DNA of 64,000 nucleotides from Cellulosimicrobium terreum. Its GTDB lineage: Bacteria > Actinomycetota > Actinomycetes > Actinomycetales > Cellulomonadaceae. Location of the stretch: NCBI GenBank assembly GCA_014803435.1, contig JACYFD010000003.1, positions 310,001-374,000 of the forward strand. Reading direction: 5' to 3'. Made by a program: the position numbers and the translations under genes. Shown one piece after another: positions 41,412 through 50,881 of this stretch; the first letter of the stretch is position 1, and the number at the start of each line of letters is the position of its first letter. The notes under the pieces were generated by a model. That model ran no database searches, was not told the DNA's origin, and saw nothing but the letters and a program-made list of their open reading frames with translations.

Positions 41412-42302
41412 ATGAACAGCAGCCGAGGTTCCGTCCACCTCCTCCTCCGCCCCGAGGGCCGCCTCGCGTACACCGTCGAGGGCAGCGGTCCGCTCGTCGT
41501 CGCCGTCCCCGGCATGGGCGACCTGCGCGCCACCTACGACGACGTCGTCCCCCACGTCGTGGCGGCGGGCTTCCGGGTCGCGGTCATGGACCTGCGTGGT
41601 CACGGCGACAGCGACACGACGTTCACCACGCACGGCGACGAGGCGACCGCGAGCGACTACGTCGCGCTGGTCGAGCACCTCGACGCCGGCCCCGCCGTGC
41701 TGATCGGAAGCTCGATGGCCGGCTCCGCCGCGGTGGTCGCCGCCGCCGAGCGCCCCGACCTCGTCCGTGGGCTCGTCCTGCTCGACGGGTTCCTGCGCGA
41801 GCCGTCGTCGCCGGCGAAGCTGCGCGCGATGCGCGCGCTGTACGGCGTGGCGTTCGTCCGCCCGTGGGGCGCGGCGCTCTGGGCCTCGTTCTTCGGCTCC
41901 CTGCACAAGGGCCGCCGCCCGGCGAGGCTCGCGGAGCACCAGGCCGCGATCCGCGCGAACCTCTCCGAGCCCGGCCGCCTGCGCTCGTTCCGGCACCTGT
42001 GCCTCCAGCTCGACCACCGCGTCGTCGAGCCGCGCGTCGCGCACGTGCAGGCGCCCGTGCTCGCCGTGTTCGGCGCGCTCGATCCCGACTTCGCCGACCC
42101 GGCCGCCGAGGCCGCGTGGGCCCGCGAGTCGCTGGGCGCGACGACGCTCCTGCTGCCGAAGGTCGGGCACTACCCCCAGACGCAGGCGCCGCAGGAGGTC
42201 ACCGCGGCCGTCCTCGAGCACCTCGCCTCCCTGCCCGACGACGCGCCGTCCGTTCCCGCGACGCTGGGCGACGAGCGGGCGGCCGGGGACGACCGTGGCT
42301 AG
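41412..42302 (+). CDS. Alpha/beta hydrolase
   Basis: 296-aa alpha/beta-fold hydrolase. The oxyanion region VVAVPGMGD, nucleophile elbow GSSMAGS, acid in FGALDPDF and final catalytic His in VGHYPQ are in canonical order. ATG at 41412 follows the leaderless TAGCCT promoter overlapped by a palindromic operator. Its end overlaps the following TetR gene by 8 bp. Expression is therefore likely induced by a ligand of that TetR regulator. Substrate unknown (ester or epoxide). Confidence 0.9.
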   Translation: MNSSRGSVHLLLRPEGRLAYTVEGSGPLVVAVPGMGDLRATYDDVVPHVVAAGFRVAVMDLRGHGDSDTTFTTHGDEATASDYVALVEHLDAGPAVLIGSSMAGSAAVVAAAERPDLVRGLVLLDGFLREPSSPAKLRAMRALYGVAFVRPWGAALWASFFGSLHKGRRPARLAEHQAAIRANLSEPGRLRSFRHLCLQLDHRVVEPRVAHVQAPVLAVFGALDPDFADPAAEAAWARESLGATTLLLPKVGHYPQTQAPQEVTAAVLEHLASLPDDAPSVPATLGDERAAGDDRG

Positions 42303-42894
42303 GGCCGGGCTGTCGCGCGGCGCCGTCGTCGCGATCGCGCTCGACCTCGTCGACGCGGGCGGCCCGACCGGGTTCGCCGACCTCACGCTCGCCAAGGTCG
42401 CCGCGCAGGCGGGCGTCGCGCCGCCGAGCCTCTACAAGCACGTCGGCTCGCTCGCCGCGCTGCGGCGCGAGGTCGCACGGGTCTCCGTCGAGGACTTCAC
42501 GCGGACGGTCACCGACGCGACCGTCGGCCTCGCCGGGCCCGACGCCGTCGCCGCCCTGGCGCACGCGACGCGCGGGTTCGCGCGTGCCCGGCCCGGCCGG
42601 TACGCGGCGGTGCAGGTTGCGCCGGACCCTGATGACCCGACCGACGCGGCGCTCTCCGCCGCGGCCGGTCGCAGCGTCCAGGTCGTCGCCGCGGTCCTGC
42701 GCGGGTTCGACCTGCCGCCCGACCGCACGATCGATGCGATCCGGTCCGTGCGCGCGAGCCTGCACGGGTTCGTCGCGCTCGAGCTCGGGGGCGGCTACCG
42801 GCTCCCGGACGATCTCGACGAGAGCTTCGACACCCACGTCCGGATGCTGCTCGCAGGTCTCGCGTCGCTCTCGTCCCGCGCCGACCCGGCCTGA
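42295..42894 (+). CDS. TetR-family transcriptional regulator
   Basis: 199-aa repressor. HTH at about 24-45: LAKVAAQAGVAPPSLYKHVGSL. The C-terminal domain resembles the TetR_C_33/WHG type, with DRTIDAIRSVRASLHGFVALE. It starts within the hydrolase gene (GTG at 42295). Expected to bind the operator at 41387-41403 and so repress its own operon. Confidence 0.9.
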   Translation: MARAGLSRGAVVAIALDLVDAGGPTGFADLTLAKVAAQAGVAPPSLYKHVGSLAALRREVARVSVEDFTRTVTDATVGLAGPDAVAALAHATRGFARARPGRYAAVQVAPDPDDPTDAALSAAAGRSVQVVAAVLRGFDLPPDRTIDAIRSVRASLHGFVALELGGGYRLPDDLDESFDTHVRMLLAGLASLSSRADPA

Positions 42895-42926
42895 CGCGCG
42901 CGGTCGAGCACGACCTCGCTCGCTGT

Positions 42927-42982
42927 CGAGCACGACATGAGGGCCGCCCCGGGGCGGAGAACGACCCCCATGTCGTGTTCGG
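42927..42982. repeat. Palindromic intergenic repeat, copy A
   Basis: Arms 42927-42943 and 42965-42982 pair as CGA(G/A)CACGACATG(A)GGG-type with few mismatches. Its right half GGAGAACGACCCCCATGTCG and onwards (42955-42984) is repeated in copy B with one difference. A partial extra GTCGAGCACGAC lies at about 42904-42915. It occupies the gap between the TetR gene and the orphan gene at 43010. Confidence 0.7.
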
Positions 42983-42997
42983 CGACTGCCGGTGCGC

Positions 42998-43003
42998 CAT
43001 ACT
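42998..43003 (+). promoter_or_regulatory. -10 element of leaderless orphan-gene mRNA
   Basis: CATACT ends 6 nt before the GTG at 43010, with no Shine-Dalgarno. Confidence 0.4.
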
Positions 43004-43009
43004 GCGCTC

Positions 43010-43522
43010 GTGATCGAGCTCTTCGCACGCGACATCGACGTCCACTACGGGTTCGTGCACCTGCGGGAGGAGGACGGCGAGCTGCCGGAACCCGGTCGCG
43101 AGGGTCAGGAGAACGGCCTGCTGGGGGCAAGGAGCCCGCACGCATTGACCATGACCACCGGACTGCACACCGGAGGCGTCCCGTTCCGGGTCGAGTGGCA
43201 CGAGATGGAGCCGCCCCTCGACGACGCCTGGCAGGACGTCGTGGAGGCGTCCGTCGAGCTCGTCGTCCGGGAGCTCGTGCTCGCCACCTTCGACGACGGC
43301 AGCTCGGTGCGAGCACCGCGGCTCGGGTGGCACCGAGCGCGGTACTCCGGGACGGAGATGGACGCCGGACGCGAGATGGACTGCCCGACACCCGGCGAGT
43401 CGGCGCCCGACAGCTACCTCCTCCAGCTGTGGCCCGCGCCGCCCGCACCGGACAGGGTCGTGAAGGTCACGAGCGAGATCGCCGCCTACTGGCACGACGT
43501 CGCACGCGGCGTCGTGCCTTGA
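43010..43522 (+). CDS. Orphan protein of unknown function between two palindromic repeats
   Basis: 170-aa soluble acidic protein. Recognisable only as a mixed alpha/beta fold: the N-terminus VIELFARDIDVHYGFVHLREEDGE, a run of Trp and Glu (FRVEWHEMEPPLDDAWQDVVEASVELVVRELVL-type segment), and a YLLQLWPAPPAPDRVVKV strand near the end, followed by a helix. The shape resembles small immunity-type proteins, but I cannot name a family. GTG at 43010 fits a leaderless start. Flanked on both sides by copies of the same palindromic repeat, with no other gene in its unit. Confidence 0.7.
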   Translation: MIELFARDIDVHYGFVHLREEDGELPEPGREGQENGLLGARSPHALTMTTGLHTGGVPFRVEWHEMEPPLDDAWQDVVEASVELVVRELVLATFDDGSSVRAPRLGWHRARYSGTEMDAGREMDCPTPGESAPDSYLLQLWPAPPAPDRVVKVTSEIAAYWHDVARGVVP

Positions 43523-43583
43523 CGCCGAGCACGACATGGGGGTCGCGATCGGACGGAGAACGACCCCGATGTCGTGTTCGGCG
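43523..43583. repeat. Palindromic intergenic repeat, copy B
   Basis: Arms 43523-43545 and 43561-43583 form a 23-bp stem with two mismatches around a 15-nt spacer. The element begins right after the orphan gene stop codon and ends 2 nt before the cystathionine beta-synthase stop, so it probably serves as a bidirectional terminator. It shares about 30 nt with copy A. Confidence 0.75.
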
Positions 43584-43585
43584 GG

Positions 43586-44992
<1,407 letters not shown>

Positions 44993-45121
44993 CCCCCGAT
45001 CATCGCCGATCCGTGGCGACGGCACAGATCGCGCACGCAACCCGTCCACCGAGCCGACCGGGGAATTTCCGTACACCGTAGAACGTTGGACGTCTCGACC
45101 GCCCCGACCGAGAGGTGCTCC

Positions 45122-45844
45122 GTGCCCCAGACCACCACCGTGCCCCCCACTTCCGAGAATGCCGCCGTGCCCGCCGTGCCGGCCGACGCACCGCCGCTGC
45201 CGACCCTCGCCGATCAGGCCGAGCGCCTCGTCGCGCTCGGCGTCCACACCGTCGCCGGGCTGGCCGAGGACACGCTCCGTGCCGCCACGGTCGAGCTCGC
45301 CACGGTCGCACCGCCCGGTTCGCTGCTCGTCGTCGACCCGAGGCTCGCGCCGCCGTCGGCCCTCGCCCCGCTGCTGCGCCTGCCCGCCCGCGACGGTGAG
45401 AAGGAGGGGTTCGTCGTCGTGGACATGGAGGACGTCGACAGGTTCACCCCGATCGACGGCCTCGACGTCCCGGCGAGCCCGCTCTACGTGATCGCCGACC
45501 CCGGCCGCGGGGACGACATGGCGAACTGGTCCCCCGACGAGGCGCTCCCGGAGATCACAGCCCGGGGCCGCACGCCCCTGCTGCTGGCCGAGGGGATCCA
45601 CTGGGCGCTGCAGGCACCCGAGGTCGTGGCGCGCAACCACTGCTACATGACCATCGGGTCGCGCCTGCGCAAGCCCGACGGGCGCCTGGACACCCGCACC
45701 CCGGCCGTCTGGATCTCGAACGGCACCGGACGTGACGGACGCGAGCGTCGAGGCGCGCCGAAGGTCGGCTGGTGCTGGGCCGGCAACCGGCACACGTGGC
45801 TGGGATTCGCGTCAGCCACGAAGCGCCTCGGCCCACCGGCCTGA
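45122..45844 (+). CDS. DUF5701 family protein
   Basis: 240-aa protein recognised by its conserved C-terminal block HWALQAPEVVARNHCYMTIGS, PAVWISNGTGRDGRERRGAPK and VGWCWAGNRHTWLGFASA. The N-terminal 40 residues are Pro/Thr-rich. GTG at 45122 has GAGAGG at a 6-nt distance. Function unknown; the near-invariant C-terminus suggests an enzymatic or binding site. Divergent from cbs across 129 bp. Confidence 0.85.
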   Translation: MPQTTTVPPTSENAAVPAVPADAPPLPTLADQAERLVALGVHTVAGLAEDTLRAATVELATVAPPGSLLVVDPRLAPPSALAPLLRLPARDGEKEGFVVVDMEDVDRFTPIDGLDVPASPLYVIADPGRGDDMANWSPDEALPEITARGRTPLLLAEGIHWALQAPEVVARNHCYMTIGSRLRKPDGRLDTRTPAVWISNGTGRDGRERRGAPKVGWCWAGNRHTWLGFASATKRLGPPA

Positions 45845-45848
45845 CCCG

Positions 45849-46364
45849 TCAGCCCAGCAGGCCGAGGATCGCGACGAGCACGACGGCCGTGCCCAGCACG
45901 ACCACGAGCAGCGGGCGGTCCGACGCCTCGCGCGCCGTGAGCCGACCGATGCCTGCCCCGACAGCGGCCGTGAGACCCACGACGATCGCGGCACCGACGA
46001 CGAGCGACCCGGTCGCGCCCGCGGACTCGAGCTGCGCGGCGAGGCCGCCGGCGAGCAACGAGCCCCAGAGGGCACCGGCGACGAGGGCGATGCCGGCGAA
46101 GACGAGCGCGGCCCGACCCTCGGTCGCGTCCTTGGTCACCCGCGAGGCGAGCCACGCGACCGCGGAGCCTGCCGTCGGGACGCTGATGACGATGAGCAGG
46201 GCCGCGAACGGGAGCCACGCGGGCGGCGCGCCGGACACGACCATGTAGAGGACCTGGACGCCGAGCATCGTCGCCGCGGCGACGGCGAGCCCGGCGGCAA
46301 AGACGGGCACCCGCGGCTGGACGTCGTCCGCCGCGGGTGCCTGTTCGCGTGAGCTGCGTGCCAC
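45849..46364 (-). CDS. Membrane protein of unknown function
   Basis: 171-aa protein with about five hydrophobic segments, from VFAAGLAVAAATMLGVQVLYMVV to the C-terminal PLLVVVLGTAVVLVAILGLLG. The N-terminus is short and polar. The GTG start lies 3 bp after the stop codon of the upstream Bax-inhibitor-1 gene, so it is very likely cotranslated with it. No family recognised. Confidence 0.8.
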   Translation of the reverse strand: MARSSREQAPAADDVQPRVPVFAAGLAVAAATMLGVQVLYMVVSGAPPAWLPFAALLIVISVPTAGSAVAWLASRVTKDATEGRAALVFAGIALVAGALWGSLLAGGLAAQLESAGATGSLVVGAAIVVGLTAAVGAGIGRLTAREASDRPLLVVVLGTAVVLVAILGLLG

Positions 46365-46366
46365 CG

Positions 46367-47266
46367 TCAGTCGCTCTGCAGGATGGCGAAGAGACGCAGG
46401 AACTCGAGGTAGAGCCAGATCAGGGTCACGAGGAGGCCGAACGCGGCCGACCACGCGAACTTGGCGGGCACCCCGCCCTCGACACCACGCTTGATGGAGT
46501 CGAAGTCGACGATGAGCGACGCGGCCGCGAGGCCGACCGCGACCAGGCTGACGACGATGCCGATGGTGCCGCCGCGCAGGCCCCAGCCGTCGAGCGCGCC
46601 GAACATGAGGAGCACGACGTTGACGAGCGAGAACGCGAGGTAGCCGACCATCGCGATGAGCAGCCAGCGTGTGAACTTGGGTGTGACGCGCACCTTGCCG
46701 GACTTGAAGAGGAACAGCGCCGCGGCGAACGTCGCGATCGTCGCGACGACGGCCGACGGCACGACCCCGCTCCACTGCGCCTCGTAGAAGCGGCTGATGC
46801 CACCGAGGAACACGCCCTGGGCGACGGTGTAGAGCATGATGAGCGCCGGGCTCGGGCTGCGCTTGAACGCGTTGACGAGGCCGAGCACGAGACCGACGAT
46901 CGCGCCGCCGATCCACAGGCCCGGCATCTGGGGCGTGAGGTACCAGGAGCCCGCGGCGACGACGACGAGCAGGGCGAGCAGCCCGCCGGTCTTCATGATC
47001 ACGTCGTCGTAGGTGAGGCGCTTGGTGTCCGCCGTGGTGGCGGCCGGTGCGTCGTACATCTGGTTCAGCGTCGCGGCGTCGGCGCCCTGGGCGCCCGACT
47101 GCCCGTACTGGCCCCACTGCCCGCCCTGCTGGGGCGTGCCGTAGGCGGGGTTCTGCCCCTGCGCCGGCGGGGTGCCGTACGCGGGCCCCGCCTGCGTGGC
47201 GGCCCCTCCGCGCTGGTTCTTCGGCTCACCGAAGACCGCGCTGTTGTTGAAGACGGGGTTGCTCAT
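46367..47266 (-). CDS. Bax inhibitor-1/YccA-family membrane protein
   Basis: 299-aa protein with an 85-residue cytosolic N-terminus rich in Gly, Gln, Tyr and Pro (repeated AYGTPP/QNPAYGTPQQGG units). About seven membrane segments follow, with the BI-1 markers MLYTVAQGVFLGGISRFYE, FKSGKVRVTPKFTRW and LIVDFDSIKRGVEGG. ATG at 47266 follows GGAGGAGCTC. Its promoter is clear (47355-47382). BI-1 proteins act as pH-dependent ion leak channels; the bacterial role is uncertain. Confidence 0.92.
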   Translation of the reverse strand: MSNPVFNNSAVFGEPKNQRGGAATQAGPAYGTPPAQGQNPAYGTPQQGGQWGQYGQSGAQGADAATLNQMYDAPAATTADTKRLTYDDVIMKTGGLLALLVVVAAGSWYLTPQMPGLWIGGAIVGLVLGLVNAFKRSPSPALIMLYTVAQGVFLGGISRFYEAQWSGVVPSAVVATIATFAAALFLFKSGKVRVTPKFTRWLLIAMVGYLAFSLVNVVLLMFGALDGWGLRGGTIGIVVSLVAVGLAAASLIVDFDSIKRGVEGGVPAKFAWSAAFGLLVTLIWLYLEFLRLFAILQSD

Positions 47267-47354
47267 GAGCTCCTCCTGGTCGCGGCGTCCACTGCATCTC
47301 AGCGGCCGATCATCGGCGGGTCGCCTCGAGTCGGGTGTCGCTGGCCTGACGGTC

Positions 47355-47382
47355 ATCCTACGGAACGTGCGAGGGTCGGTCA
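47355..47382 (-). promoter_or_regulatory. Sigma70-like promoter of the BI-1 gene
   Basis: On the minus strand TGACCG (47377-47382) and TAGGAT (47355-47360) are 16 nt apart, about 90 bp before the ATG. Confidence 0.5.
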
Positions 47383-47413
47383 CTGTTCCCGAGGACGACG
47401 TGGACGTGCACGA

Positions 47414-47433
47414 CGTACGCCGCGCGGCGTACG
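47414..47433. promoter_or_regulatory. 20-bp perfect palindrome between BI-1 and ABC genes
   Basis: CGTACGCCGCGCGGCGTACG is a perfect palindrome between the divergent promoters at 47355-47382 and 47475-47503. A candidate regulator site for one or both operons. Confidence 0.4.
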
Positions 47434-47474
47434 ACCCGGTCCGACGGCGCGGGCAAGATACGCCGGAAGGTGGC

Positions 47475-47503
47475 TGTCCGACGTCGGGCCGGGTGCCTAG
47501 GCT
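47475..47503 (+). promoter_or_regulatory. Sigma70-like promoter of the ABC exporter operon
   Basis: TGTCCG (47475-47480) and TAGGCT (47498-47503) are spaced by 17 nt, about 70 bp before the ATP-binding gene. The rest of the 308-bp gap (47267-47574) holds only the BI-1 promoter and the palindrome. Confidence 0.45.
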
Positions 47504-47574
47504 CGGGACGACCCGCGAACGGGTGCCTACCCGTCCGGCACGAGACCACCTCACCACCCGAGAGGGAACGAGCC

Positions 47575-48576
47575 ATGATCGAAGCACGCGGCCTGACCAA
47601 GCGGTACGGGCCCAAGACCGCGGTGGACGGCGTCACGTTCACCGTCCGGCCCGGGACCGTCACCGGCTTCCTCGGCCCCAACGGCGCCGGCAAGTCCACG
47701 ACCATGCGCATGATCATGGGACTGGACCGCCCCACCGCCGGGACCGTCACCGTCAACGGACGTCCCTACGCGCAGCACCGTTCGCCCCTCACCGAGGTGG
47801 GCGCGCTGCTCGACGCGAAGGCCGTCCACACCGGACGCTCCGCCTACAACCACCTGCGCGCGATGGCGGCGACGCACGGCATCCCCACCAAGCGGGTCGA
47901 CGAGGTCATCGACATGACCGGCCTGCAGTCGGTCGCCAAGAAGCGCGTCGGCGGCTTCTCGCTCGGCATGGGGCAGCGCCTCGGCATCGCGTCCGCCCTG
48001 CTGGGCGACCCGAAGACGCTCATCCTCGACGAGCCCGTGAACGGGCTCGACCCCGAGGGTGTGCTGTGGGTCCGCAACCTTGCCCGCTACCTCGCGTCCG
48101 AGGGCCGCACGGTCTTCTTGTCGAGCCACCTCATGAGCGAGGTCGCGCTCACCGCGGACCACATCGTCGTCATCGGCAAGGGCCGCATCATCGCGGACGC
48201 CCCCGTGAGCGACATCGTGAACGGCGCCCAGCAGCGCACCGTCAAGGTCCGCACGCCGCACGCCACGCAGCTCGCCGAGCTCCTCACGCGCGACGGCTCG
48301 ACCGTCACGAGCGACGAGCCGAGCCTGCTCGTCGTCACGGGCGCCGACGCCGCCGGCATCGGCGAGCTCGCCGCGGCGCAGGGGTTCGTGCTGCACGAGC
48401 TCACGCCCGTCACGTCCACCCTCGAGGACGCCTACATGGCCCTGACCGCCGACTCCGTCGAGTACCACACCGGTGCTGCGGCGGACCACATCGGTCACGG
48501 CGCGTCCGGCACGGCACCGCCCGCGGGCACCGCGCAGGACGCACCCGCCCAGATCCACGAAGGAGCGCAGCGATGA
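47575..48576 (+). CDS. ABC exporter ATP-binding protein
   Basis: 333-aa ATPase of the drug/antibiotic resistance type (DrrA/CcmA-like). Walker A GPNGAGKST (about 38-46), signature FSLGMGQR, Walker B LILDEPVNGLDPEG and switch FLSSH are present. The C-terminal domain of about 110 residues follows, ending in a His/Ala/Gly-rich tail. ATG at 47575 has GAGAGGGAACG upstream. The stop overlaps the permease ATG (ATGA). First gene of a four-gene coupled operon. Confidence 0.94.
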   Translation: MIEARGLTKRYGPKTAVDGVTFTVRPGTVTGFLGPNGAGKSTTMRMIMGLDRPTAGTVTVNGRPYAQHRSPLTEVGALLDAKAVHTGRSAYNHLRAMAATHGIPTKRVDEVIDMTGLQSVAKKRVGGFSLGMGQRLGIASALLGDPKTLILDEPVNGLDPEGVLWVRNLARYLASEGRTVFLSSHLMSEVALTADHIVVIGKGRIIADAPVSDIVNGAQQRTVKVRTPHATQLAELLTRDGSTVTSDEPSLLVVTGADAAGIGELAAAQGFVLHELTPVTSTLEDAYMALTADSVEYHTGAAADHIGHGASGTAPPAGTAQDAPAQIHEGAQR

Positions 48577-49427
48577 CCACCGCGACCCTGGCCGCCGGCG
48601 CCACCGGCCCGACCGCGACCCGCACCTCGCCCTACCGCATCAGCTTCGGCCACGTGCTGCGCTCGGAGTGGATCAAGTTCCGCACCCTGCGCTCCACGTG
48701 GTGGACCATCGGGACGACGATCGTCGTCATGGTGCTGTTCAGCATGCCGATGGCGGCGTCGTTCAACTTCGCCGCCAGCGAGCCGGAGATAGCCGCCGAG
48801 ATGGGCAACGTGTCGACCGTGCAGGCGGTCGTGCTCGGCTACATCTTCGCCCAGCTCGCGGTCGCCGTCCTCGGTGCGCTCGTCGTCACCGGCGAGTACT
48901 CGACCGGGATGATCCGCTCCACGCTCAGCGCCGTGCCGACCCGACTGCCCGCGCTGTGGGCCAAGGCCGGGATCATCGGCGTCGTGACGTTCGTCGTGAG
49001 CCTCGTCGGCATCGCGCTGTCCTACCTCGTGACCGCACCGATGCTCTCCGGGAACGACCTCGTCCCCGACCTCGGCGACTCCGTCGTCCAGCGCGTGATC
49101 CTCGCGTGCGCCGGCTACCTCGCCCTCGTCGCCCTCCTCGCGGTCGGTGTCGGCACGATCATGCGGCACTCCGCCGGGTCGATCTTCACCCTCGTCGCGT
49201 TCCTGTTCGTCCTGCCGCTCGTCGCGGGCTTCCTCAGCCAGGACTGGGTCCAGGACATCGCGAAGTTCCTCCCGATGAACCTCGCGACCGCGATGATGGC
49301 GGTCACCGAGGCGGACGCGGGCGGGGTCGAGATCCTCTCGCCCGGTGCGGCGACCCTCGCGATGGCCGCCTGGGCCGTCGTGTCGCTGGGCGTCGCAGCC
49401 GTCGTGCTCAAGCGCCGGGACGCGTGA
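48573..49427 (+). CDS. ABC-2-type permease
   Basis: 284-aa exporter membrane subunit with six predicted segments. The N-terminal LRSEWIKFRTLRSTWW coupling motif and VVTGEYSTGMIRSTLSAVPTR are typical of this ABC-2 subfamily. Its stop overlaps the GTG of the histidine kinase gene. Cargo unknown; in homologous operons antibiotics or lipids are suspected. Confidence 0.92.
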   Translation: MTTATLAAGATGPTATRTSPYRISFGHVLRSEWIKFRTLRSTWWTIGTTIVVMVLFSMPMAASFNFAASEPEIAAEMGNVSTVQAVVLGYIFAQLAVAVLGALVVTGEYSTGMIRSTLSAVPTRLPALWAKAGIIGVVTFVVSLVGIALSYLVTAPMLSGNDLVPDLGDSVVQRVILACAGYLALVALLAVGVGTIMRHSAGSIFTLVAFLFVLPLVAGFLSQDWVQDIAKFLPMNLATAMMAVTEADAGGVEILSPGAATLAMAAWAVVSLGVAAVVLKRRDA

Positions 49428-50881
49428 GCGACCCGCACCCCCCGCAGCCGACGCCGGACGAGCCGACCGCTCGTCCGGCGTCGGTCTCGTCACGCCCGCC
49501 CGCGGACGTGGCACCCCTGGCCATGAGGCCGGCGCCGGAGCCGTTCACCGAGCTCGACGCACGCCGCCTCGGACCTGTCCGACGCTACTTCGCGCGGCGC
49601 CCGCGAGCCATGGACTGGCTCGTCGTCGCGATCTTCGTCGTGCCGGGCGCGTTCTACTCCCTGTCGTCGCCCGCGGGACGGGCGCACGACGTCGCCGTGC
49701 TCGCGTTCGTCGTCGCAGGCGGCGCGGCGCTGCTGTACCGCCGTCGACGCCCTGTCGTCGTCGCCCTCGTGATCGCCGTCCTCGGCTTCACCGCGATCGC
49801 CACGACCGGCGACACCGCGGGCTTCGAGATCGCCGCCATGTTCGCGGTGTACTCCGTCGCCGCCGCCCGGTCGCCGAAGGTCGCGTGGCCCGTCCTCGCC
49901 GCGCTGGTCGTGCCGTTCTCGACCGCCGTCATGCTCTGGTACGACATCGTCAGCACCTCGGACGGCGAGATCCTGCGAGGGGAGCTCGAACCCGGTGAGG
50001 TCACGAGCGACCGCGTCGCGAGCATCCTCGTGGCGACGATCCTGTGCCTCGTCGCGATGGCGATCGGCTCCAACGTCCGGGCGCGGCGTCAGCACGTCGG
50101 CGACCTCGTCGAGCGGGCCAACTCCATCGCGCGCGACCGCGACCAGCAGGCGCAGCTCGCCGCGGCCGCGGAGCGCACCCGCATCGCGCGCGAGATGCAC
50201 GACGTCGTCGCGCACTCCCTCACCGTCATGATCGCCCTCGCCGACGGCGCCCGGGCCGCTGGCGCGAAGGACCCCGACCTCGCCGCGCACGCGCTCGACG
50301 AGCTCACGGCGACCGGCCGCGCCGCGCTCACGGACATGCGCCGCGTGCTCGGCGTCCTGCGCGAGCCCGGTCAGTCCGGGACGCCGGCCCCGCTCACGCC
50401 CGCCGACGACGTCGGGCAGCTGGAGGACGTCGTCGAGCGGTTCCGCACGGCGGGCCTGCCCGTCCGGCTCGTCCGGCGAGGGCCGCAGCCGACGCTCGAG
50501 CCGGCCCTGCGCCAGGCCGTCCTCCGGATCGTCCAGGAGTCGCTGACCAACGTGCTGCGGTACGCGCCGCTGGCACCCATCGTGCTCGTCGAGGTGGTGC
50601 GCTGGGACCGCTCGGCCTGGGGCGAGGGCGACTGGCTCGAGCTGCGCGTGGTCAACCGCGCAGGTCGCCGACCCGGCGAGGGCACCGGCGTGGACGCGCG
50701 CGCCCTGCCACCGTCGGTCGCCGCGGCCCACCCCGAAGGTCTGCCGCTCGGCACCGGGCGCGGCATCATCGGGATGCAGGAACGTGCCGCGGTCCACGGC
50801 GGCACGGTCGTCGCCCGGTCCGTCGGCGACGGGTGGGAGGTCGTGGCACGGCTGCGGATCGACGCCGCCGGACACCGATGA
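49424..50881 (+). CDS. NarL-type sensor histidine kinase
   Basis: 485-aa membrane kinase. A Pro-rich N-terminus and six membrane segments (about 60-225) are followed by a HisKA_3 dimerisation domain with REMHDVVAHSL (phospho-acceptor His259) and an HATPase domain (about 355-480) ending in GRGIIGMQERAAVHGG. The membrane domain lacks a large external loop, as in intramembrane-sensing kinases next to ABC exporters. GTG at 49424 overlaps the permease stop. Signals to the downstream response regulator. Confidence 0.93.
   Translation: MSDPHPPQPTPDEPTARPASVSSRPPADVAPLAMRPAPEPFTELDARRLGPVRRYFARRPRAMDWLVVAIFVVPGAFYSLSSPAGRAHDVAVLAFVVAGGAALLYRRRRPVVVALVIAVLGFTAIATTGDTAGFEIAAMFAVYSVAAARSPKVAWPVLAALVVPFSTAVMLWYDIVSTSDGEILRGELEPGEVTSDRVASILVATILCLVAMAIGSNVRARRQHVGDLVERANSIARDRDQQAQLAAAAERTRIAREMHDVVAHSLTVMIALADGARAAGAKDPDLAAHALDELTATGRAALTDMRRVLGVLREPGQSGTPAPLTPADDVGQLEDVVERFRTAGLPVRLVRRGPQPTLEPALRQAVLRIVQESLTNVLRYAPLAPIVLVEVVRWDRSAWGEGDWLELRVVNRAGRRPGEGTGVDARALPPSVAAAHPEGLPLGTGRGIIGMQERAAVHGGTVVARSVGDGWEVVARLRIDAAGHR

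Noticed and set aside
42895-43585. Insertion sequence or composite transposon
   Set aside because: No transposase gene or target-site duplication is visible; the bracketed gene encodes no recombinase.
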